64,000 nucleotides of DNA, taken from Streptacidiphilus sp. ASG 303 (lineage in GTDB: Bacteria > Actinomycetota > Actinomycetes > Streptomycetales > Streptomycetaceae). Each line of letters starts with the position of its first letter. Within the stretch, counting starts at the first letter, position 1. Position numbers and translations under genes: made by a program. Under the pieces are notes generated by a model. That model saw only the letters and a list, made by a program, of their open reading frames with translations. It was not told where the DNA came from and searched no databases. The stretch lies in the NCBI RefSeq assembly GCF_020991365.1, contig NZ_JAJLRA010000001.1:112132-176131 (forward strand), written 5' to 3'. Shown one piece after another: positions 17,961 to 26,526 of the stretch.

Positions 17961-18548
17961 ATGTCCGCGATGTCTCGCACCCGTGCCGCAGTGCGCCGCG
18001 AACCCTCCGCCGGCACCGCCCCCTCGGGGCGGCGGGCCGCCGAGGAGGGCAGCGATAGCCGCCCCCACCTGGGGCGCAGCAGCGGCACCCGGCGCAGCCG
18101 GCTCGTCAACCGCGTGGGGGCGACCGCCGTCCTGACGGTGGCCGCGGTGGCGGGCGCCGGCCTGGCGCCCGGCCTGTCCGGCACGGCGGACGCCGGGACG
18201 CTGTCCGCCAAGGCCCTGAGGATCGCCGCCGGCAAGCGGGGGGCGCCGTACGTGTACGGGGCCGCCGGGCCGACCCGGTTCGACTGCTCGGGCCTCGTGA
18301 TGTGGTCGTACCGGAAGGCCGGCAAGACCCTTCCGCGCACCGCCCAGGCCCAGTACAACCGCACGCACCACATCCGGTCGGACAGCCGCCGGCCGGGGGA
18401 CCTGGTCTTCTTCCACAGCGGTTCGGGCATTTACCACGTCGGTATCTACGCGGGCAGCGGGAAGATCTGGCACGCACCCCATTCGGGGGCCCGGGTGCGT
18501 CTGGAGCGCATCTGGACGAAGAGCGTCTGGTACGGCCGGATCGGCTGA
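17961..18548 (+). CDS. secreted NlpC/P60 (C40) cell-wall peptidase
   Basis: About 195 residues. A long basic N-terminus (about 1-52) leads into a hydrophobic segment (VGATAVLTVAAVAGAGLAPGL), an export signal or membrane anchor. The C40 domain follows: YGAAGPTRFDCSGLVMWSY with the catalytic Cys, YHVGIYAGSG with the His, and HAPHSGARVRL. It should cut peptidoglycan stem peptides outside the membrane. The start at 17961 is fixed by GGAAGG six to nine bases upstream, immediately after the riboswitch. c-di-AMP probably links its expression to osmotic or cell-wall state, as for Streptomyces rpfA. Confidence 0.92.
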   Translation: MSAMSRTRAAVRREPSAGTAPSGRRAAEEGSDSRPHLGRSSGTRRSRLVNRVGATAVLTVAAVAGAGLAPGLSGTADAGTLSAKALRIAAGKRGAPYVYGAAGPTRFDCSGLVMWSYRKAGKTLPRTAQAQYNRTHHIRSDSRRPGDLVFFHSGSGIYHVGIYAGSGKIWHAPHSGARVRLERIWTKSVWYGRIG

Positions 18549-18561
18549 TCCGGAATACCGC

Positions 18562-18605
18562 GATCCCGTCGGGGGCCGTTCGGCGGAACGGCCCCCGACG
18601 GGATC
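18562..18605. terminator. 20-bp perfect hairpin between convergent genes
   Basis: Perfect 20-bp stem starting GATCCCGTCGGGGGCCGTTC with a 4-nt loop GGCG, lying between the NlpC/P60 stop and the bioF stop. Symmetric position and length suggest a bidirectional terminator. Confidence 0.8.
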
Positions 18606-18611
18606 ACCCGT

Positions 18612-19961
18612 TTATCGGAACGCATTCCGCGGGGCCGTCCGGGAAAGGACGCCGACCGCCCGGTCGACCTGCTCGGACGTGAGGTCGCCGCGGGCGGTGA
18701 GCCGCAGCCGGGACAGGCCGTCGGGGACGGACGGCGGCCGGAAGCAGCCCACCGCGACCCCGGCCGCCCGGCAGTCCGCGGCCCACGCCACGGCCTCCTC
18801 CGGGGAGGGCGCCCGGACCGACACCACGGCGGCGGCCGGGTCGGAGACGTGCAGCCCGGCGGCGGCGAGGCCGTCGGCGAGCAGCCGCGCCACCTCGCGG
18901 GCCCGGTCCGCGCGCTGCGGCTCCTCCCGGAGCAGGCGCAGCGCCCCGAGGGCGGCCCCCGCGGCCGCGGGGGCCAGCCCCGTGTCGAAGATGAAGGTGC
19001 GCGCCGTCTCGGTGAGGTGGCGGATCACCCTGCGGGGGCCGAGCACCGCCCCGCCCTGGGAGCCGAGCGACTTGGAGAGGGTGGCGGTGACCACCGTGTC
19101 GGGGGCGCCGGCCAGCCCGCACCCGGCCGCCGCGCCCGCCCCGCCGGGGCCGAGGACGCCGAGGCCGTGGGCGTCGTCGACGAGCAGCGCGGCGCCGTGC
19201 GCGCGGCAGGCCGCGGAGAGCTCCGGCAGCGGCGCCGCGTCGCCGTCCACGGAGAAGAGGGAGTCGGTGACGACGAGCGCCGGACCGGCGTGCGCGGCCA
19301 GCGCCGCCCGGACCGCCGCCGGGTCGCGGTGCGGCACCGGGCGGACCTGCGCCCGGGAGAGCCGGCAGCCGTCGATCAGCGAGGCGTGGTTGTGGGCGTC
19401 GGAGACGACGAGGGAGCCGGGGCCGGTGAGCGCGGTGAGGGCGGCCAGGTTGGCGGCGTAGCCGGAGGAGAACACCAGTGCGGCCTCGGCGCCGCAGAAC
19501 TCCGCGAGCTCCTCCTCCAGGGCGGTGTGGAGCGCGGTGGTCCCGGTGACCAGCCGGGAGCCGGTGGCGCCGCCGCCCCAGCGCAGCGCGGCGTCGGCGG
19601 CGGCCCGGGTCACCCGGGGGTGGCGGACCAGGCCCAGGTAGTCGTTGCCCGCCAGGTCGAGCACCGGGTCGTCGGCGGGGCGGCTGCGCAGGGTGCGGGT
19701 GAGCCCGGCGCGGGCGCGCTGCTCGGCGGCGCGGTCGAGCCAGTCGAAGACGGCGCCGGGGCCGGCGGGCGGTCCGGCGGGCGGCGGCGCCGGGGCGGCC
19801 GGGCGGTCGGGGGACGCCGGGGCGGCCGGGCGGTCCGGGGACGCCGGGCCGGCGGCCGCGGGCGGGGCGCCGGAAACCCCGGCGGAAGGCTCGGCGGAGA
19901 CCTCGGCGGAAAGCCCGGCGGTGGACGCTGCGGCGGGCTCGGCGGCGGTGGGGTGGGCCAT
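18612..19961 (-). CDS. bioF: 8-amino-7-oxononanoate synthase
   Basis: About 449 residues. The PLP-enzyme core (about 70-449) has DLAGNDYLGL, GGGATGSRLVTG, VFSSGYAANLAAL, SDAHNHASLIDG, VTDSLFSVDGDAAPL, DDAHGLGVLG and the Schiff-base Lys297 in ATLSKSLGSQGG. It condenses pimeloyl thioester with alanine, the first committed step of biotin ring assembly. A disordered N-terminal extension of about 67 residues, absent from typical enzymes of about 385 residues, contains a tandem SPDRPAAPA repeat. Internal later starts are possible but no better ribosome binding site is evident. bioBAD lies 7.6 kb away on the other strand. Confidence 0.92.
   Translation of the reverse strand: MAHPTAAEPAAASTAGLSAEVSAEPSAGVSGAPPAAAGPASPDRPAAPASPDRPAAPAPPPAGPPAGPGAVFDWLDRAAEQRARAGLTRTLRSRPADDPVLDLAGNDYLGLVRHPRVTRAAADAALRWGGGATGSRLVTGTTALHTALEEELAEFCGAEAALVFSSGYAANLAALTALTGPGSLVVSDAHNHASLIDGCRLSRAQVRPVPHRDPAAVRAALAAHAGPALVVTDSLFSVDGDAAPLPELSAACRAHGAALLVDDAHGLGVLGPGGAGAAAGCGLAGAPDTVVTATLSKSLGSQGGAVLGPRRVIRHLTETARTFIFDTGLAPAAAGAALGALRLLREEPQRADRAREVARLLADGLAAAGLHVSDPAAAVVSVRAPSPEEAVAWAADCRAAGVAVGCFRPPSVPDGLSRLRLTARGDLTSEQVDRAVGVLSRTAPRNAFR
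19792..19845. repeat. 27-bp tandem duplication inside bioF
   Basis: Two 27-bp copies differing at one base, encoding the duplicated SPDRPAAPA-type peptide in the BioF N-terminal extension. The frame is preserved. Confidence 0.8.
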
Positions 19962-20082
19962 GCCGGGCACTCTGGCACGGGCCGCCGGAGGGCGGCAACG
20001 CGTTCCCGGCCACACCGGCGCGTACCGGGCGGGGGGACGCGGAGCTTTGCCCGGGTCCGGGCCGACCAGGCAGTATGGGGCG

Positions 20083-22587
20083 GTGAGCCTCATCGACGAG
20101 CTGCCCGGCAGCGCTGACCCCGACACCCTCTTCGAAGTCTTCGCCGGCTGGGCCGAGGAGCGGGGGATCACGCTGTACCCCCACCAGGAGGAGGCGCTGA
20201 TCGAGATCGTCTCCGGGGCGAACGTCATCCTCAACACGCCCACCGGCTCCGGCAAGAGCCTGGTGGCGGCGGGGGCGCACTTCGCGGCGCTCGCCCGCCG
20301 GGAGCGCACCTTCTACACCGCGCCCATCAAGGCGCTGGTGTCGGAGAAGTTCTTCGAGCTGGTGAAGATGTTCGGCACGGACAACGTCGGCATGATGACG
20401 GGCGACGCCAGCGTCAACCCGACCGCCCCCGTCATCTGCTGCACCGCCGAGGTGCTCGCCAACATCGCGCTGCGCGACGGCGAGCGGGCCGACATCCACC
20501 AGGTGGTGATGGACGAGTTCCACTTCTACGCCGAGCCGGACCGCGGCTGGGCGTGGCAGGTGCCGATCCTGGAGCTGCCGCAGGCGCAGTTCCTGCTGAT
20601 GTCGGCGACGCTCGGCGACGTCCGCCGCTTCGAGGGGGACCTGACGCGCCGTACGGGCCGCCCGACGACGGTGGTGAAGTCGGCGGAGCGGCCGGTGCCC
20701 CTCTTCTACGAGTACCGGCGCACCACCATGCACGACACCCTGGAGGAGCTGCTCTCCACCGGGCAGGCCCCCGTGTACGTCGTGCACTTCACCCAGGCGG
20801 CGGCGGTCGAGCGGGCCCAGTCCCTCATGTCGATCAACATGTGCAGCAAGGCGGAGAAGGACGCCATCGCCGCGCTGATCGGCAACTTCCGCTTCACCAC
20901 GAAGTTCGGCCGCAACCTGTCGCGCTACGTGCGGCACGGCATCGGCGTGCACCACGCCGGCATGCTGCCCAAGTACCGGCGGCTGGTGGAGCGCCTGGCG
21001 CAGGCCGGCCTGCTGAAGGTCATCTGCGGCACGGACACCCTCGGCGTGGGCGTCAACGTGCCGATCCGCACGGTGCTGTTCACCGCGCTCAGCAAGTACG
21101 ACGGGCAGCGGGTGCGCCTGCTGCGGGCCCGCGAGTTCCACCAGATCGCGGGCCGCGCCGGGCGGGCGGGCTTCGACACCGTCGGCCAGGTGGTGGCGCA
21201 GGCCCCCGAGCACGTGGTGGAGAACGAGAAGGCGCTGGCCAAGGCGGGCGACGACCCGAAGAAGCGGCGCAAGGTGGTCCGCAAGAAGGCGCCCGAGGGC
21301 TTCGTCAACTGGGGCGAGGAGACCTTCGAGCGGCTGATCGCGGCCGAGCCGGAGCCGCTGGTCTCCCGGTTCCGGGTGAGCCACGCGATGCTGCTGTCGG
21401 TCATCGGCCGGCCCGGCAACGCCTTCGAGGCGATGCGGCGCCTGCTCACCGACAACCACGAGGAGCGCCCGGCGCAGCGCCGCCACATCCGCAACGCGAT
21501 CGCCATCTACCGCTCGCTGCTGGACGCGGGCGTGGTGGAGCGGCTGCCCGAGCCGGACGCGGAGGGCCGCATCGCCCGGCTCACCATGGAGCTGCAGGAG
21601 AACTTCGCGCTCAACCAGCCGCTCTCCACCTTCGCCCTGGCCGCGTTCGAGCTGCTGGACCCGGCGTCGCCGACGTACGCGCTCGACGTGATGTCGGTGG
21701 TGGAGTCCACCCTCGACGACCCGCGGCAGATCCTCGCCTCGCAGGAGAACAAGGCCCGCGGCGAGGCCGTGGCGCAGATGAAGGCGGACGGGGTCGAGTA
21801 CGAGGAGCGCATGGAGCGGCTCCAGGACATCTCCTACCCGAAGCCCCTGGAGGAGCTGCTCGGCCACGCCTACGACGTGTACCGGCGCGCCCACCCGTGG
21901 ATCGGCGACCACCCGCTGCGGCCCAAGTCGGTCGCCCGCGACCTGTACGAGCGGGCGATGACCTTCACCGACTACGTCGGCCACTACGAGCTGGCGCGCG
22001 GCGAGGGCCTGGTCCTGCGCTACCTGGCGGGCGCGTACAAGGCGCTGGAGCAGACGGTGCCGGAGGACGTGAAGACCGACGACCTCAAGGACCTCGTCGC
22101 GTGGCTCGGCGAGCTGGTCCGCCAGGTCGACTCCAGCCTGCTCGACGAGTGGGAGCAGCTGGCCAACCCGACGGAGGAGGACGGCTCCCCGGCCGTGATG
22201 GAGGAGCGGACCACGCCGGTCACCGCCAACACCCGGGCCTTCCGGGTGCTGGTCCGCAACGAGATGTTCCGACGGGTGGAGCTGGCCGCCCTGGAGCGGT
22301 ACCACGAGCTCGGCGAGCTGGACGGCGAGCACGGCTGGGACGCCGACCGCTGGGCGGACGCCATGGACGCCTACTGGGACGAGCACGACGACCTGGGCAC
22401 CGGGCCGGACGCGCGCGGGCCCAAGCTGCTGCTCATCGAGGAGGAGCGCGGGCTGTGGCGGCTGCGCCAGGTCTTCGACGACCCGGCGGGCGACCACGAC
22501 TGGGGCATCTCCGCGGAGGTGGACCTGGCCGCGTCGGACGAGGCGGGGCACGCCGTGGTGCGGGTCACCGCCGTGGACCGGATGTAG
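20083..22587 (+). CDS. Ski2-like DEAD/DEAH-box helicase (DUF3516)
   Basis: About 834 residues. Helicase motifs are in order: Walker A NTPTGSGKS (51-59), DEFH box (144-147), LMSATLG, FRxTTKFGRNLSRYVRHGI region with HHAGMLPKYRRLVE, GTDTLGVGVNVPIRT, and motif VI QIAGRAGRAGFD. The C-terminal half is the actinobacterial DUF3516 region. It is an ATP-dependent RNA or DNA helicase of unknown role, related to Ski2/Mtr4-type RNA helicases. The GTG at 20083 is chosen because homology starts at once with SLIDELPGSADPDTLFEVF; no Shine-Dalgarno is evident, so the message may be leaderless. It is divergent from bioF. Confidence 0.92.
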   Translation: MSLIDELPGSADPDTLFEVFAGWAEERGITLYPHQEEALIEIVSGANVILNTPTGSGKSLVAAGAHFAALARRERTFYTAPIKALVSEKFFELVKMFGTDNVGMMTGDASVNPTAPVICCTAEVLANIALRDGERADIHQVVMDEFHFYAEPDRGWAWQVPILELPQAQFLLMSATLGDVRRFEGDLTRRTGRPTTVVKSAERPVPLFYEYRRTTMHDTLEELLSTGQAPVYVVHFTQAAAVERAQSLMSINMCSKAEKDAIAALIGNFRFTTKFGRNLSRYVRHGIGVHHAGMLPKYRRLVERLAQAGLLKVICGTDTLGVGVNVPIRTVLFTALSKYDGQRVRLLRAREFHQIAGRAGRAGFDTVGQVVAQAPEHVVENEKALAKAGDDPKKRRKVVRKKAPEGFVNWGEETFERLIAAEPEPLVSRFRVSHAMLLSVIGRPGNAFEAMRRLLTDNHEERPAQRRHIRNAIAIYRSLLDAGVVERLPEPDAEGRIARLTMELQENFALNQPLSTFALAAFELLDPASPTYALDVMSVVESTLDDPRQILASQENKARGEAVAQMKADGVEYEERMERLQDISYPKPLEELLGHAYDVYRRAHPWIGDHPLRPKSVARDLYERAMTFTDYVGHYELARGEGLVLRYLAGAYKALEQTVPEDVKTDDLKDLVAWLGELVRQVDSSLLDEWEQLANPTEEDGSPAVMEERTTPVTANTRAFRVLVRNEMFRRVELAALERYHELGELDGEHGWDADRWADAMDAYWDEHDDLGTGPDARGPKLLLIEEERGLWRLRQVFDDPAGDHDWGISAEVDLAASDEAGHAVVRVTAVDRM

Positions 22588-22597
22588 GGACGCGCGT

Positions 22598-22632
22598 GCG
22601 GCGGGCCTCCCCCGGCCGGGGAGGCCCGCCGC
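22598..22632. terminator. 15-bp hairpin after helicase gene
   Basis: Perfect 15-bp stem GCGGCGGGCCTCCCC with its complement around a 5-nt loop, starting 11 bp after the helicase stop. Confidence 0.8.
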
Positions 22633-22638
22633 GTCCGC

Positions 22639-22676
22639 GCACGGGTCCGTGCACGGGTCCGTGCACGGGTCCGTGC
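22639..22676. repeat. 12-bp tandem palindromic repeat
   Basis: Three exact tandem copies of GCACGGGTCCGT followed by GC. Each GCACGGGTCCGTGC is itself an inverted repeat. It lies between the convergent helicase and helR genes and may assist termination. Confidence 0.8.
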
Positions 22677-22792
22677 GCCGGGGCGCCCGCGGTCCGGGCC
22701 GGTACCGGTCCCCGGGGCGGCCGCGCCGGTACAGATCCCCGCGGCCGCCGGGCCGCCGTCGCCGGGCCGCCGTCGTGCCGCCCCGTCCGGCG

Positions 22793-24940
22793 TCAGGAGT
22801 CCGTGAGGACCACGAGCTGCCGGGTCGCCCGGGTCATCGCGACGTAGCGGTCGACCGCCCCCTCCGCACCCCCGCCGAACGCCTCCGGGCCGACGAGGAC
22901 GACCAGGTCGAACTCGAGCCCCTTCGCCAGCTCCGGGGTGAGCGACCGGACGCGGGGCGTCGCCCGGAACGCCGGGTCGCCGATGACGCAGGCGGTCCCC
23001 TCGGCGTGCTCGGCGAGCCAGGCGCCGAGGACCGCGTCCAGGTCCCGGACGGACCCGTGGACGACGGGGACGCCGCTGCTGCGGACGGAGACCGGCACGT
23101 TGGCGTCCGGGAGCACCGCCCGGATGACCGGCTCGGCCTCCGCCATGACCTCCTCCGGCGTCCGGTAGTTGACGCCCAGGGAGGCCACCTCGACCCGGTC
23201 GAGCCCGATCCGCCCCAGCCGCTCCCGCCACGACTCCGTGAACCCGTGCCGGGCCTGGGCGCGGTCCCCCACGACGGTGAGGCTCCGGGAGGGGCAGCGG
23301 AGCAGCAGCATCCGCCACTCCGCGTCGGTCAGCTCCTGGGCCTCGTCCACGACGACGTGCGCGAACGGGCCGGCGAGCCGGTCCGGGTCGGCGCCCGGCA
23401 GGGCGGTCCCGTCGACCAGGCTGTCCAGCAGGTCCTGTCCGCGCAGCATCGTCACCGCGCCCTCGCCGTCGTCGTCGGCCTCGAGCAGGCGGTCCACGAC
23501 GGCGGCCATGCGCGCGCGCTCGGCGGCGACGGCGGCCTCGTGCCGGATCCTCCGGCGTTCCGCCCGCGGGTCGCCGAGCCGGTGCCGCGCCGCGTCCAGC
23601 AGCGGCAGGTCGGACACCGTCCAGGCCCGGGGGTCCTCGCGCTGCAGCCTCCGGACCTCGTCGGGGCCGAGCCAGGGAGCGCACAACCGCAGGTAGGCGG
23701 GGACCGACCACAGGTCCCCGACGAGGTCGGCCGCGTCGAGCAGCGGCCATGCGCGGTCGAGGGCCCCCATCAGCTCCTCGTCCTCCAGGAGCGCCCTGCG
23801 GAGCAGGCCGGGCGGGACGTCCTCGTCGTGCCGGGCCGCCAGGATCGCGAGCAGCTCCTCCCGGATCTGCCCGCGCGCCTCGTTGTGCGGGGTTCCCGGC
23901 TCCGGCGCCTCGAACGCCTCGGCCCAGTCGTCCGGGCCCAGCCGCACGTCGGACCAGTCGGTCGTGACGGTCATCCCCTCGGCGGGCGGCTCCTCGTAGA
24001 ACCGGACGGCCGCCTCGACCGCTCTCAGCATGTCCGCGGACGACTTCAGCCGGGCGGCCTCCGGGTCGGTCTCGGCCGCCGCCCCGGCCCCCTCCGCGAC
24101 GAGGTCCCGCAGGGTGCACGTCTGCACCCCCTCCTCCCCGAGGCTCGGGAGGACGTCGGCGACGTGGTCCAGGTACGGCTGGTGCGGGCCGACGAACAGC
24201 ACGCGGCCCCGGCCGCGGGCGAGCCGGGGGTCGGAGTGGAGGAGGTAGGCGGAGCGGTGGAGGGCGACGACGGTCTTCCCCGTGCCCGGGCCGCCGTCCA
24301 CGACGAGGGCGCCGCGGGACCCGGCCCGGATGACGGCGTCCTGGTCGGCCTGGATGGTGGCGAGCACGTCCCGCATCCGGGGCGACCGGTGGGCACCCAG
24401 CTCGGCGATGAAGGCGGACTGGTCGTCGAGCGCGGCGTGCCCCTCGAGCCCGTCCGCGGTGAACACCTCGTCCCAGTAGTCGCTGATCCGGCCGCGGGTC
24501 CAGCGGTACCGGCGGCGGCTCGCCAGCCCCATCGGGTCGGCGTGGGTCGCGGCGAAGAACGGCTCGGCCGCCGGGGAGCGCCAGTCGACCAGCAGCCGGC
24601 TGCCCGCGCCGTCGGTGAGGCCGAGCCGTCCGACGTACACGGGCTCGGGGTCGTCGGCGCGGACGATGCGGCCGAGGCACAGGTCCAGGCCGAAGCGGCG
24701 CAGGGCGCGCAGGCGGCCGGTCAGCCGGTGGACCTCCGCGTCCCGGTCCATCGCGGCCCGGCCGACACCTCCGGGCGCCCTGCGCGCGGCGTCGAGGCGG
24801 TCGGACAGGTCGGCGACCGTCCGCCCGAGGCTCTGCGCGACGACCGCGAAGTGCCGCTCGTCGCCGGCGGTCAGCGCCGGGTCGGCCTTGGCGGAGAGGT
24901 GGTCGGGGAGGTCGAAGGCGCCGGTGGTCAGAGGGCCCAT
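22793..24940 (-). CDS. helR: HelR, RNA polymerase-protecting HelD-like ATPase
   Basis: About 715 residues. The order is a helical N-terminal region, VDWRSPAAEPFF (typical HelD), Walker A GGPGTGKT (216-223) in IQADQDAVIRAGSRGALVVD, Walker B VVVDEAQELTDAEW, VVGDRAQARHGF, SLGVNYRTPEEV and the C-terminal VAMTRATRQLVVLTD. HelD proteins bind RNA polymerase and release it from DNA; the Streptomyces type HelR also displaces rifamycins and gives tolerance. The assignment to HelR rather than generic HelD rests on the rifamycin-associated element upstream. The ATG at 24940 starts the homology. It is convergent with the Ski2-like helicase. Confidence 0.85.
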   Translation of the reverse strand: MGPLTTGAFDLPDHLSAKADPALTAGDERHFAVVAQSLGRTVADLSDRLDAARRAPGGVGRAAMDRDAEVHRLTGRLRALRRFGLDLCLGRIVRADDPEPVYVGRLGLTDGAGSRLLVDWRSPAAEPFFAATHADPMGLASRRRYRWTRGRISDYWDEVFTADGLEGHAALDDQSAFIAELGAHRSPRMRDVLATIQADQDAVIRAGSRGALVVDGGPGTGKTVVALHRSAYLLHSDPRLARGRGRVLFVGPHQPYLDHVADVLPSLGEEGVQTCTLRDLVAEGAGAAAETDPEAARLKSSADMLRAVEAAVRFYEEPPAEGMTVTTDWSDVRLGPDDWAEAFEAPEPGTPHNEARGQIREELLAILAARHDEDVPPGLLRRALLEDEELMGALDRAWPLLDAADLVGDLWSVPAYLRLCAPWLGPDEVRRLQREDPRAWTVSDLPLLDAARHRLGDPRAERRRIRHEAAVAAERARMAAVVDRLLEADDDGEGAVTMLRGQDLLDSLVDGTALPGADPDRLAGPFAHVVVDEAQELTDAEWRMLLLRCPSRSLTVVGDRAQARHGFTESWRERLGRIGLDRVEVASLGVNYRTPEEVMAEAEPVIRAVLPDANVPVSVRSSGVPVVHGSVRDLDAVLGAWLAEHAEGTACVIGDPAFRATPRVRSLTPELAKGLEFDLVVLVGPEAFGGGAEGAVDRYVAMTRATRQLVVLTDS

Positions 24941-25162
24941 GTCAGCGGCTCCGATCCGCGGCCGGCGCCGCTCCGTCCGGCGCCGCGGGGCACCGCGGAG
25001 CGCAGAGCCCCGCCCCGGTGGCGGGCACCCGCCTCCTCGGCGCAGGTCCGGCCACCGGTCCGACGTCACCGCACGGCCCGCCGGCCGACGAAAACACGCA
25101 CACGTCGCGAATCTCTCATTTCTTCAGGTTCCGTCCTGGGCGGGCCATTCTGGGGCAGCACC

Positions 25163-25183
25163 GGGGCCTTGCCGCAAGACCCC
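25163..25183 (-). promoter_or_regulatory. rifamycin-associated element (RAE)
   Basis: On the minus strand it reads GGGGTCTTGCGGCAAGGCCC plus C, with the palindromic core CTTGCGGCAAG. From memory this core matches the RAE inverted repeat found upstream of rifamycin-inactivating genes and helR in actinobacteria, which mediates induction by rifampicin. It lies about 220 bp before the helR start. A possible -10 (CAGAAT) follows on the minus strand. Confidence 0.85.
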
Positions 25184-25197
25184 CCATGCGCTATACG
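25169..25197 (+). promoter_or_regulatory. sigma-70-type promoter overlapping the RAE, plus strand
   Basis: TTGCCG (25169-25174), a 17-bp spacer and TATACG (25192-25197) form a good housekeeping promoter pointing away from helR. Its -35 lies inside the RAE. Confidence 0.5.
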
Positions 25198-25205
25198 TTG
25201 AGAGT

Positions 25206-25237
25206 GGCGAGGAGAGGGTGTTCCCTCTTTCCTCGCC
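25206..25237 (+). terminator. hairpin with T-run just downstream of the plus-strand promoter
   Basis: GGCGAGGAGAGGG pairs with CCCTCTTTCCTCGCC (13 bp with a 2-nt bulge, 4-nt loop) followed by TTT. It would fold at the very 5' end of a plus-strand transcript, as an attenuator or terminator would. The remainder up to 25500 holds no recognisable gene. Confidence 0.5.
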
Positions 25238-25500
25238 TTTCGTCGTCCCCGGGTCCCGCAGGGCGGTGGCGCCCCGCGACGGGGCGGAAGGCCTCCGCGC
25301 GGCCCGTCCCCGGGCCGCGCCAGGAGGGCGACGGACCAGCCGCCCGACCGTCCGTCCGGGCCGGGCCGGGCAGCCGGCGCCGTGACCGCGGACGACCACC
25401 GGCGTGGCGGGACGGCCGGGTGCCGGCAGCGGCGGATGTCCCGCAGGTCGGCCGAGGGTCGCGCCACGGCCTGTCCGTTGCCTGGTCTAGGGTCGCCCGC

Positions 25501-26154
25501 ATGGCCGAGCCCTCCTTTCTGACCGCCGTCCGCGAGTCGTACGACACGGTCGCCGCCGACTACGTGGAACGCGTCCCGCCTCCGGCCGAGATGGACCCGC
25601 TGTCACGCGCGATGCTGGCGGGGTTCGCCGAACTGGTGCGGACGGCCGGTCCGCGGCCGGTCGCGGACCTGGGGTGCGGCCCCGGACGCGTGACGGCGCA
25701 CCTGGCCGGGCTGGGGGTGTCCGCCTTCGGCGTCGACCTGTCGCCGAAGATGGTCGCGCTGGCCCGCCGCGCCCATCCGGACCTGCGGTTCACCGAGGGC
25801 TCGATGACCGCCCTGGAGACGGGGGACGACGAGCTCGGCGGCATCCTGGCCTGGTACTCCACCCATCACACGCCCCCGCAGTGGCTGCCGGACGTGTTCG
25901 CCGAGTTCCACCGCACGCTCGCACCCGGCGGCCACCTGCTCTGGGGGGACTACGTCGGCGATGAGCGGCTGCAGCCGACCCACGGCTACGGCCGTCCGGT
26001 GTCCTACGAGTCGTACCTCCTGCCCCTGGACCGCATCGCCGACCTGCTGGAGGAGGCCGGACTCGTCGTCACCGCGAGACTGGAACAGGAGCCCGATGGA
26101 CGTGTGAAGAGGCCGCACGCCTGTCTCCTGGCCTGCAAGCCCGAAACGCCCTGA
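25501..26154 (+). CDS. class I SAM-dependent methyltransferase
   Basis: About 217 residues. Motif I is VADLGCGPGRVTAHLAGLG, then GVDLSPKMVALARR, and the post-motif acidic region is GGILAWYSTHHTPP. FAEFHRTLAPGGHLLWGDYVG is typical of the UbiE/Methyltransf_25 group acting on small molecules. Substrate unknown. A TAGGGT -10 lies seven bases before the ATG (25488-25493), suggesting a leaderless message. It is divergent from helR; a role in antibiotic response is only a guess from position. Confidence 0.88.
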   Translation: MAEPSFLTAVRESYDTVAADYVERVPPPAEMDPLSRAMLAGFAELVRTAGPRPVADLGCGPGRVTAHLAGLGVSAFGVDLSPKMVALARRAHPDLRFTEGSMTALETGDDELGGILAWYSTHHTPPQWLPDVFAEFHRTLAPGGHLLWGDYVGDERLQPTHGYGRPVSYESYLLPLDRIADLLEEAGLVVTARLEQEPDGRVKRPHACLLACKPETP

Positions 26155-26159
26155 CGGGC

Positions 26160-26435
26160 CCGTTCCCGGGGTGAGGCCGCCGGCCCGGACCGCCGGCGGT
26201 CACGGTCCGGACAGGCCGGCCCGACCTGGTCGAAGCGGTGGACCACGTCGTGGACCGCGCCCTCGTCCGCCCGCACGGGCCGCGCAATCACCGGCACCCT
26301 GTTCCCGGCCGCCGCGGCCGGCGGCATCGTCGCCCGCCGGAACCGCACCGTGCCCGTACCGCCCCGACGCACGATGCGCTGCAGCTTCCGCCGCTCCTGT
26401 CCGGTCAGCCTGCGGGCCCTGACCGGTTGCACCAC
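26160..26435 (-). pseudogene. IS630-family transposase remnant
   Basis: The minus-strand frame starts MVQPVRARRLTGQERRKLQ, continues VRRGGTGTVRFRRATM, NRVPVIARPVRADEGAV and HDVVHRFDQVGPACPD. This is the helix-turn-helix N-terminus of Streptomyces IS630-type transposases. After about 85 residues the frame degenerates, and the DDE catalytic region is missing. The 3' side abuts the methyltransferase gene. No terminal inverted repeats or target duplication are clear. It is a decayed insertion sequence and marks past insertion between bioF and bioB. Confidence 0.8.
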
Positions 26436-26449
26436 ACCGTCTCCCCGCG

Positions 26450-26479
26450 CCGGTCGGACGTGTCGTCACATCCGACCGG
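26450..26479. repeat. 9-bp inverted repeat near IS remnant
   Basis: CCGGTCGGA and TCCGACCGG separated by 12 bp, just upstream of the transposase remnant start. It could be an old promoter element or an unrelated hairpin. Confidence 0.4.
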
Positions 26480-26504
26480 CCCGAGGGCCACGACCACCGC
26501 CCCG

Positions 26505-26522
26505 GTGATCGTGGGCGATCAC
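26505..26522. terminator. hairpin after minus-strand membrane protein gene
   Basis: GTGATCG-TGGG-CGATCAC, perfect 7-bp stem, beginning five bases after the stop of the gene at 26527. Confidence 0.5.
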
Positions 26523-26526
26523 CGCA

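Noticed and set aside
18604..22551. Very long open frame on the minus strand opposite bioF and the Ski2-like helicase
   Set aside because: Open because stop codons are rare at this GC content. Its Arg/Pro/Val/Leu-rich translation has no motifs, and the opposite strand has clear conserved proteins.
22793..24940. UvrD/PcrA repair helicase
   Set aside because: The VDWRSPAAEPFF segment, helical N-terminus and upstream RAE fit HelD/HelR, not a processive repair helicase.
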